A DNA stretch of 64,000 nt, taken from NCBI RefSeq assembly GCF_019884785.1, contig NZ_CP082326.1, positions 3,713,355 through 3,777,354 on the forward strand. Reading direction: 5' to 3'. Position numbers and translations under genes: made by a program. The notes under the pieces are model-generated. The model ran no database searches, had not been told where the DNA came from, and was given only the letters and a program-made list of their open reading frames with translations. This DNA is from Crassaminicella profunda (GTDB lineage Bacteria > Bacillota > Clostridia > Peptostreptococcales > Thermotaleaceae). Below, piece by piece: positions 58,340-64,000 of this stretch (its first letter is position 1; every line of letters begins with the position of its first letter).

Positions 58340-59443
58340 TTACTTACCAATAGTTCCTTCTACACCTTCAACAAACCAATCCATTGAAAGTAGCTCTTCA
58401 TCTGTTAATGTTTTTCCTTCTTCAACTTTTACATTTCCATCTTGATCCTTAATGGTTCCTGTAAATACGTCCCAATCTGTTTCTATTAATTTCTTTTGTT
58501 CTTCTTCTACAAGAGCTTTTATTTCATCATCTACTAAATCTGTCATAGGAGCTAAGGCTACAACACCATCCTTAAGTCCTCCCCAATACTTTTCTGATTT
58601 CCATGTTCCTTCTTTAACAGCTTTTACAGTATTTAAGTAATATGGTCCCCAATTCCAAACAGGAGCAGTTAAATAAGCCTCTGGTGCAAATTTACTCATA
58701 TCTGTATTATATCCAATAGAAAATGCATTTTGCTCTTGAGCAGCCTGCTGTGGTCCTGGTGTATCTTGATGTTGTGTAATCACATCAGCACCTGCATCAA
58801 GTAAACTCTTTGCCGCTTCTTTTTCTTTTGCTGGATCATACCATGTATTTGTCCAAACTACTTTGACAGTTGCCTCAGGATTAACACTTTTTACTCCTAA
58901 TGTAAAAGCATTGATTCCTCTAATTACTTCTGGAATAGGCATAGCTGCTACATAACCAATCACATTAGACTCTGTTTTCTTTGCTGCTACAATTCCAGAT
59001 AAATATCTTGGCTGATACATTCTTCCAAAGTAAGTAGCCACATTCTCACCCGTTTTATATCCTGAACAATGTAAGAAAGTAATGTCTGGGTATTTTTTTG
59101 CCACATTCATCACTGAATCCATATATCCAAAGCTTGTTGCAAAAATAATCTTATTTCCTTTTTCAGCAAGCTCTGTTAACACTCTTTCTGAATCAGAACC
59201 CTCTGGTACAGATTCTATAACAGTCGTTTCTACTTCTGACATATTCTCTACTAAATACTTTCTTCCTTCATCATGAGAATAAGACCACCCAGCATCTCCT
59301 ACAGGTCCTATGTAGATAAATGCTACTTTTAATTTCTCTTCTCCCTTTTGACTCTCATCTGCTGTAGTCTTTTGTCCACATCCTGTAAAGATCATAACAA
59401 AAGTCATCATTAAAGCTACGAAACACAATAATTTTTTTCTCAT
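58340..59443 (-). CDS. BMP-family nucleoside-binding lipoprotein
   Basis: The extracellular substrate-binding part of the transporter. 367 residues; signal peptide with lipobox IFTGC (Cys about 22), then the BMP fold starting LKVAFIYIGPVGDAGWSYSHD, with TSFGYMDSVMN, QHQDTPGPQQAAQE and the sugar/base site region YNTDMSKFAPEAYLTA (about 222-237). The ATG at 59443 follows GGAGAGGG; the frame opens further upstream into xpt, but those residues are unlikely. It lies 28 bases after xpt, in the riboswitch operon. Confidence 0.94.
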   Translation of the reverse strand: MRKKLLCFVALMMTFVMIFTGCGQKTTADESQKGEEKLKVAFIYIGPVGDAGWSYSHDEGRKYLVENMSEVETTVIESVPEGSDSERVLTELAEKGNKIIFATSFGYMDSVMNVAKKYPDITFLHCSGYKTGENVATYFGRMYQPRYLSGIVAAKKTESNVIGYVAAMPIPEVIRGINAFTLGVKSVNPEATVKVVWTNTWYDPAKEKEAAKSLLDAGADVITQHQDTPGPQQAAQEQNAFSIGYNTDMSKFAPEAYLTAPVWNWGPYYLNTVKAVKEGTWKSEKYWGGLKDGVVALAPMTDLVDDEIKALVEEEQKKLIETDWDVFTGTIKDQDGNVKVEEGKTLTDEELLSMDWFVEGVEGTIGK

Positions 59444-59471
59444 ATTCCCTCTCCTTTTCATTTGTTTTATA

Positions 59472-60044
59472 TTATTTTTTAAAAACAATTCCATCTTTCC
59501 CCATCTTTTCAACAATTGCTAAAGATTCTATCTTAAAGCCTTCCTTTCGAAGCTTTTCTCCACCCTTTTGGAATCCCTTCTCAATAACAATTCCTGCTCC
59601 TACTAAAGTAGCTCCACTTTCTTTGATGATTTTATTTAATGCAACTAAAGCATTTCCAGACGCAAGAAAATCATCAATAATTAGAATTTTATCTTTCTTA
59701 TCTATAAACTTTTTTGCTATCTGAATCGTATTGGTAACTCCCTTTGTAAAAGATACTACGTCACTACTATAAACATTTTCATCCATAGTGACAGACTTTG
59801 TTTTTTTTGCAAATACTAAGGGTACATCTAAATAAGCAGCAGCAGCCATAGCTGGTGCAATCCCTGATACCTCAATAGTAATAACTTTAGTAATTTTTTC
59901 ATCTTTAAATAGATTCGCAAATTCCTTTCCTATTTCTAGCATCAATTTGGCATCAATTTGATGATTTAAGAAAGAATCTACTTTTAAAATGGTCTCTGAA
60001 AGTACTTCGCCTTCTGCTTTAATTTTTTCTTGTAATAATTTCAT
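59472..60044 (-). CDS. xpt: Xanthine phosphoribosyltransferase
   Basis: Salvages xanthine (and guanine to a lesser degree) with PRPP to make XMP. 190 residues, the usual length, starting MKLLQEKIKAEGEVLSETIL; the PRPP-binding motif ILIIDDFLASGNALVALN (about 125-142) is intact. The ATG at 60044 follows GGAGGG; the open frame extends upstream into the leader but is not used. It is the first gene of the guanine-riboswitch operon, followed by the nucleoside transporter, as in the Bacillus xpt-pbuX logic with a different transporter. Confidence 0.95.
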   Translation of the reverse strand: MKLLQEKIKAEGEVLSETILKVDSFLNHQIDAKLMLEIGKEFANLFKDEKITKVITIEVSGIAPAMAAAAYLDVPLVFAKKTKSVTMDENVYSSDVVSFTKGVTNTIQIAKKFIDKKDKILIIDDFLASGNALVALNKIIKESGATLVGAGIVIEKGFQKGGEKLRKEGFKIESLAIVEKMGKDGIVFKK

Positions 60045-60058
60045 TTTTTCCCTCCATG

Positions 60059-60113
60059 TAAAAAACACCCAGTCTCTACAGTTCCAACCATGGTGAAAAC
60101 TGCAAAACAGGGT
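60059..60113 (-). terminator. Regulated terminator of the guanine riboswitch
   Basis: A long stem of CACCC/GGGTG and CAGTTTTCACC/TTGGAACTG followed by six T on the minus strand, just before the xpt ribosome site. Confidence 0.9.
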
Positions 60114-60166
60114 GCTCCTTCGTATAACGAAAAACACTAATGTTCGTGCTAACATAAACAATTTCC

Positions 60167-60235
60167 ACTCATAGGCCTATAATTTACGGTTATAGGGTAG
60201 AAACTTCTGAGCCATATTCTCAGGATTATACGAGT
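60167..60235 (-). ncRNA. Purine (guanine-type) riboswitch
   Basis: On the minus strand: ACTCGTATAATCC, ATATGG, GTTTCTACC, CCTATAACCGTAAATTATAGG and CCTATGAGT, which is the purine aptamer with P1 (ACTCGTA/TATGAGT), P2 and P3. The base that pairs with the ligand reads C in GGCCTATG, which predicts guanine or hypoxanthine over adenine. Guanine should favour the terminator at 60059-60113. Confidence 0.95.
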
Positions 60236-60258
60236 TTTTTATTCAATTGATTAAGCTT

Positions 60259-60287
60259 ATTTTATACATTTCTATTTCCCTTGTCAA
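60259..60287 (-). promoter_or_regulatory. Sigma-A promoter of the xpt-transporter operon
   Basis: TTGACA (60282-60287), 17-base spacer, TAAAAT (60259-60264), about 20 bases before the aptamer. Confidence 0.85.
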
Positions 60288-60403
60288 TAGTTTCATGTTT
60301 TTTGTAGACATACAATTGGGAAATTACTATTTGATTTTTTCATGTAGCCTTATTAAATCACCCTATTCTCTTTTCTCAAATCATAGTGTAGAGCTAATCC
60401 CAC

Positions 60404-60443
60404 AAAAAAGAAGACAGTCTTACGGGTCATAAGATTGTCTTCT
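60404..60443 (-). terminator. Terminator after the DUF4015 lipoprotein gene
   Basis: AGAAGACA-TCTTA type stem of 14 bp with one mismatch and TTTTTTG on the minus strand, 36 bases past the stop. Confidence 0.88.
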
Positions 60444-60478
60444 CTATGATTATATTTTTTAATACATCTATATATTTT

Positions 60479-61963
60479 TTATTTTAAGGCATCTTGTGAA
60501 TACTTATTGGCCGCATTCCACAATAAATATTCATCTACACCATTTTCTTTTAACGCTCTAATTTGATCCTTTACTTGCTTTGGTCCATATTTGATATGTC
60601 CCTTTACCCAGCTAGCTGTAAAATCTTGAATCCAAGGTCTTATAGTTGCAGGAGTTTCTATGTTTTTGTTTCTTGCAATAGAATCCTTTGTCCCTTGGTA
60701 CACAGTCTCATAAGGATAAGCATCTGGTACAGATAACTTATATGTTCCATTTGCATAATGACTTGGATACATCATAGGAGATACATAATCCGTTACATTG
60801 CTTACACCTTCCCAATATTGACCAAGTCCCATATCATCTGCAACAGAACCTACCAATCCAAATATATCCGCACTAATATAAACTTCTTCTTTTGAAAGTT
60901 CTCTATAGGCTTGTTGTAAGAAATGTTGAATAGTTTGAGGTTTGCTATGATCCTCACTCACATTTCTATAATCTAGCACTTTATCAAGCTTATTTCCATT
61001 AGATGCAGGGAAACGAACATAGTCAAATTGTATTTCATTAAATCCTAATCTTGCAGCTTCTTTTGCTACTTCTATATCATAATTCCAAAGCTCCCGATCA
61101 TGAGGAGATGCCCATCTTAATTTGTCTCTACTTACAAAGGTTTTTCCTGTTCTTTTGTCAAGGATAGCTCTATCAGGATGTTGCTTTGTATAAGTAGGAT
61201 CTTTAAAGGTAACAATTCTTGCAATAGCATAAATACCATTATCTTTTAAGATTTGCATTCTTTCTTGAAACTTTTCTATACTAATTCTTGCTCTTTTATT
61301 TGCTTCTGGTGAATGTTTTGCTGCCGCCTCTGTTGGAAATAACATGATTCCATCATCATCTTTTACATCTATGACAAAAGCATTAATTTCTGTCTCCTGT
61401 GCAAGCTTTAAAAGTCTTTCAAAGCCCTGCCCTATGAAAGAATGCTCTGTCATGTAAACCCCTTTTACTTTCACCCTTGGATTATTTGTATACGCATCCA
61501 CCTTTTCCTGTGGTGAAAAATCTAGCACTCTTAAAGCTTCACTTAACAATTCAGTACGATCCTTTACCGTATAATCTGATTTAATCCATCCTGTCTTTTC
61601 TCCATCTATTGTATCAAAGGAAATTTTATACCAAAGATCCCCATTCTCTTTTGTTTGTTCTTCAATAACTTTGACACCTGTTCCCTTCATAAAACTATCT
61701 ACAATAGATGAGTCCTTTGTAGCCTCTTGTCGTACATTTAATTTGCTAGCACTGATGTAAACAATATTTTTTTGTTCCTCTTTATTAGATTCTTCTTTTG
61801 ATGCATTTTCTTCACTCTTTTGGTTTTTATTCTCCTCATAAACCTCTTTAGTAGTCGTTTCATCTGCCTTTGAGGCTGGTGCCTGGCATCCACTAAGCAT
61901 CATGGTACTTCCCATCGTTAGCGCAAGTATTGCTGCGACTAAAATCTTCTTATTTTTATTCAT
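60479..61963 (-). CDS. Lipoprotein with SH3b domain and DUF4015 glycosidase-like domain
   Basis: 494 residues. A lipoprotein signal (MLSGC, Cys about 26) and a charged linker are followed by a bacterial SH3 domain (VYISASKLNVRQEATKDSS, about 74-140), which usually binds peptidoglycan. The rest (about 170-494) is the DUF4015 TIM-barrel with VKGVYMTEHSFIG, NAFVIDVKDDDG, FNEIQFDYVRFPA and MMYPSHYANG; the family is called a putative glycoside hydrolase on structural grounds, with no proven substrate. A cell-wall role is inferred. The ATG at 61963 follows AGAGAGGTG. Confidence 0.88.
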   Translation of the reverse strand: MNKNKKILVAAILALTMGSTMMLSGCQAPASKADETTTKEVYEENKNQKSEENASKEESNKEEQKNIVYISASKLNVRQEATKDSSIVDSFMKGTGVKVIEEQTKENGDLWYKISFDTIDGEKTGWIKSDYTVKDRTELLSEALRVLDFSPQEKVDAYTNNPRVKVKGVYMTEHSFIGQGFERLLKLAQETEINAFVIDVKDDDGIMLFPTEAAAKHSPEANKRARISIEKFQERMQILKDNGIYAIARIVTFKDPTYTKQHPDRAILDKRTGKTFVSRDKLRWASPHDRELWNYDIEVAKEAARLGFNEIQFDYVRFPASNGNKLDKVLDYRNVSEDHSKPQTIQHFLQQAYRELSKEEVYISADIFGLVGSVADDMGLGQYWEGVSNVTDYVSPMMYPSHYANGTYKLSVPDAYPYETVYQGTKDSIARNKNIETPATIRPWIQDFTASWVKGHIKYGPKQVKDQIRALKENGVDEYLLWNAANKYSQDALK

Positions 61964-62119
61964 TAAGACACCTCTCTCTTTCATTTTCCTCTATTATACC
62001 ATGATGTGACAAAAAACTTATGGATTTCTTTATATGAAAATTTTACTATATATTATTTATTCATATTTTTCATAAAAAATTCTAAAACTAAATAAAAATA
62101 TTTTAATAAGGAGAAAGTT

Positions 62120-62947
62120 ATGAAAAAAAGGTTTCTTTATATTTTATTATTTGTTATTCTTCTCATTAGTTTTAACCTACCATTCTGGAACACTTTAAAA
62201 AGCTACACAATTATGTATTTTTATGACAAAACACAAAACACCCTCCATGAAAAAGGAATCTCCTTTTATATTCCCAATGGCTTAAAAACCTTAAAATCAG
62301 ATTGGTATCCTTTCATGCTTCATTATGATGCTAGTGAATATTTTTCTCAATATATAAAAAAAAATAGTTCTTTACAGGTATTGTATTCCTTTGGGTCTTT
62401 CGATTTTTCTAAAGGATGTTCTCATTTTTATGATTCTTCTTCTCCTTATTATGCTGCCTTTTATGGTGGATATGCCTTGTTTTGTGAAGATCATCCTTAT
62501 GGTTTTGATAAAAACGGAAATATGAATATAGAAGAGATTACAAAAGTACCTATGTTTGATCAAACCTATCTGGTTCTTCCTTCTTTAGGCTGCCCAAAGG
62601 ATAAGATTTATTTTCAATCAACCGTAGAAAAAATAGAAACCAATAAAAATTATATTGGCATAAATGGATGGACAAAAATAGACGCAAAAATAAAAACCAA
62701 TGCTCCTATACACAAAACTGAAAACAAAAAAAATATGGGCTATATTCAATATGGAAAACCTCATAAAAGTTTTTTCAATAAAAATGAATACCCTCTAATT
62801 TCTTTAAATGGTCGGATCTATGTAAAATACATAGATGAGTTGAAAGGAACTTTCTTTTTATACATCATGGCAAAAGATATACAAACAGTAAATCTATGTG
62901 ACAAAGAACTCTTGTCTCAATCAAATATTTCTATCAACAATCATTAA
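62120..62947 (+). CDS. Exported protein of unknown function
   Basis: I recognise no family. 275 residues with an N-terminal hydrophobic segment (about 4-24) that is a signal anchor or uncleaved signal peptide, then an aromatic-rich outside part (many Tyr and Phe) with cysteines at 99, 122, 158 and 261. No metal or catalytic motif stands out. Its own ribosome site (GGAGA) precedes the ATG. It overlaps the 3' end of the converging histidine kinase gene by four bases and is divergent from the DUF4015 gene. Confidence 0.7.
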   Translation: MKKRFLYILLFVILLISFNLPFWNTLKSYTIMYFYDKTQNTLHEKGISFYIPNGLKTLKSDWYPFMLHYDASEYFSQYIKKNSSLQVLYSFGSFDFSKGCSHFYDSSSPYYAAFYGGYALFCEDHPYGFDKNGNMNIEEITKVPMFDQTYLVLPSLGCPKDKIYFQSTVEKIETNKNYIGINGWTKIDAKIKTNAPIHKTENKKNMGYIQYGKPHKSFFNKNEYPLISLNGRIYVKYIDELKGTFFLYIMAKDIQTVNLCDKELLSQSNISINNH

Positions 62948-63807
62948 GAACATCTCGCTACACGTTTTCTTGTAGGTAAAAATATAGTAAATACAGTTCC
63001 CACGCCTTCATAACTTTCTACCGTAATTCTTCCTTTATTTTTATTAATAATCTGTTTTACAATGTTGAGACCATACCCATGTCCGTCCCCTTCTTTTGTT
63101 GAGTATCCTTTTTCAAATATTTTTTCATACATTTTCTCTGATAAAATAGGATAGGAATTCCCTATTAAAATCACACATTCTTCCTCATGCTCAGCAATAT
63201 CTATAATAAGAACCTTCTCTTCCTCTTTGCAATCCTCTAATTCATAAATGGCATTATCTATCAAATTAAATAATACGGTACAAATATCCATAGAATCTAT
63301 ATATAAATTCTCTAAGGAAGTACTAATATCTAACTCTACCTTTATTCCTTTGCTTTCTGCAATAGTACACTTTCTTCCTAAAGTAGCAGCTATTTCAATA
63401 TTTTCAATTTTAGATATAGAAAAAACACCTTCAACCTTTTGTGAAATTTTAAAAATATAATCTAATGCTTTTTTACTCTGTTCCAATTGAAGCATCCCAG
63501 CAATTAAGTTTAAATGATTGATAAAATCATGCTTTTGCCCTTGTAATGCATCAATGACTTCCTTAGAATTGTTTAGTTTAATAATACCTTCTTTTTCTTT
63601 TCTTAAAAAATATAAAATGTAAAATATACAAATAATTGCACTAACACCCAAGAGATTGATTACAATTCCCATATAATAGGGATATTGAAAATTAACAATT
63701 ACATTCCCCATCAAATTTATGATAGTTCTATTAGTCAAAAACATGACAATAAAACTCTGTAATAATATTAAACCTATCAATATATACGCTCGAACAGTAA
63801 CCTTCAT
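62944..63807 (-). CDS. Sensor histidine kinase, Spo0B/DcuS-type (GHKL)
   Basis: A 287-residue two-helix membrane kinase. Helices at about 5-27 and 45-68 leave almost no outside domain, so it probably senses within the membrane or through a partner. The phosphorylation site is in the Spo0B_a-type motif QKHDFINHLNLIAGMLQLE; the ATPase part has NLIDNAIYEL and GHGYGLNIVKQI. The ATG at 63807 follows AAGGATG. No response regulator is in the window; the upstream gene is cut by the edge. Such kinases in Clostridia often control transport or accessory gene systems. Confidence 0.88.
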   Translation of the reverse strand: MKVTVRAYILIGLILLQSFIVMFLTNRTIINLMGNVIVNFQYPYYMGIVINLLGVSAIICIFYILYFLRKEKEGIIKLNNSKEVIDALQGQKHDFINHLNLIAGMLQLEQSKKALDYIFKISQKVEGVFSISKIENIEIAATLGRKCTIAESKGIKVELDISTSLENLYIDSMDICTVLFNLIDNAIYELEDCKEEEKVLIIDIAEHEEECVILIGNSYPILSEKMYEKIFEKGYSTKEGDGHGYGLNIVKQIINKNKGRITVESYEGVGTVFTIFLPTRKRVARCS

Positions 63808-63821
63808 ATGAATCATCCTTA

Positions 63822-64000
63822 TCAGTTATTTTCATGAAATTGCTTAAAATCAAGAATAGTAATTTTGAAAACATATCCTATTATAAATCCAATAATCAAA
63901 AGAACATCAGATAATGCAGTTGCTAGTAATAATCCTCCTGGTCTACTCGTCAATGTGATAGGGTCAAATTGAAACAATTTCAAGACAGGAAAGAAAAATA
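63822..64000 (-). CDS. Partial membrane protein (C-terminal end only)
   Basis: The last 59 codons of a gene whose start lies beyond the window. It reads FFFPVLKLFQFDPITLTSRP, then GGLLLATALSDVLLIIGFII, GYVFKITILDFKQFHENN and stop. One clear membrane helix and a short tail are seen. The family cannot be named from this part; it ends 14 bases before the kinase start, so the two are probably one operon. Confidence 0.6.
   Translation of the reverse strand, partial: FFFPVLKLFQFDPITLTSRPGGLLLATALSDVLLIIGFIIGYVFKITILDFKQFHENN

Overview
The window is AT-rich and bacterial. It carries spoVG, purR, lysine, SAM and guanine riboswitches, an oxygen-independent class III ribonucleotide reductase, butyrate-type hbd/crt genes, two NhaC-type sodium/proton antiporters and a clustered pathway for amino-acid breakdown. 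Together these point to an anaerobic, spore-forming member of the Clostridia (Bacillota). The genus cannot be fixed from the sequence alone. I saw no CRISPR array, prophage, transposase or insertion sequence.

Layout. 1-6424: cell-wall and housekeeping genes (glmU, cut by the window edge; spoVG; purR; divergent murC; a three-repeat membrane-anchored unknown; an LCP protein). 6579-19894: a histidine-fermentation region with hutU, hutI, fchA, ftcD and hutH in one transcription unit, an NhaC-like transporter, a class III aminotransferase, a second almost identical hutU and a sigma-54 activator. Three sequences matching the -24/-12 (sigma-54) consensus precede hutU1, hutU2 and the transporter, each with a palindrome upstream. 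20206-23609: hbd, crt and lysC behind an L-box lysine riboswitch. 23807-35237: two NhaC antiporters, small proteins, an esterase, an MBL-fold hydrolase, an S-box riboswitch with metQ, a flavin oxidoreductase, an XRE regulator, a DMT exporter and cardiolipin synthase. 35274-39840: a YfcC-type transporter and isoaspartyl dipeptidase iadA, both with -24/-12 promoters, flanking a regulator that has lost the core of its AAA+ domain. 40067-47665: typA, then a complete rrn operon (16S, tRNA-Ala, 23S, 5S, tRNA-Val, tRNA-Leu, tRNA-Ser) with tandem promoters. 47688-51233: a 55-residue protein, a corrinoid adenosyltransferase, a trypsin-like protease fused to a YceG-like domain, and nrdG. 51305-60287: nrdD, pyrE with a PyrR-type leader, and a guanine-riboswitch operon of xpt plus a BMP-type nucleoside ABC transporter. 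60479-64000: an SH3b/DUF4015 lipoprotein, an unknown secreted protein, a Spo0B-like histidine kinase and a partial membrane protein.

How the genes work together. Histidine is deaminated (HutH), hydrated (HutU), opened (HutI), and its formimino group moved to tetrahydrofolate (FtcD, FchA), giving glutamate, ammonia and one-carbon units. The activator at 18164-19894 is the obvious candidate to switch this on. The iadA/YfcC cluster looks like a parallel peptide or amino-acid module that uses the same sigma factor. The purine cluster pairs nucleoside uptake with salvage under guanine control.

Most notable for follow-up: the regulator with an excised ATPase core, the 5.2-kb direct repeat of hutU, the shared sigma-54 operator pattern, three covarying elements placed a few bases before mature RNAs in the rrn operon, a dispersed intergenic element with a compensating hairpin, a 12-bp helix that could close the whole lysine leader, and the YceG-like/protease fusion.
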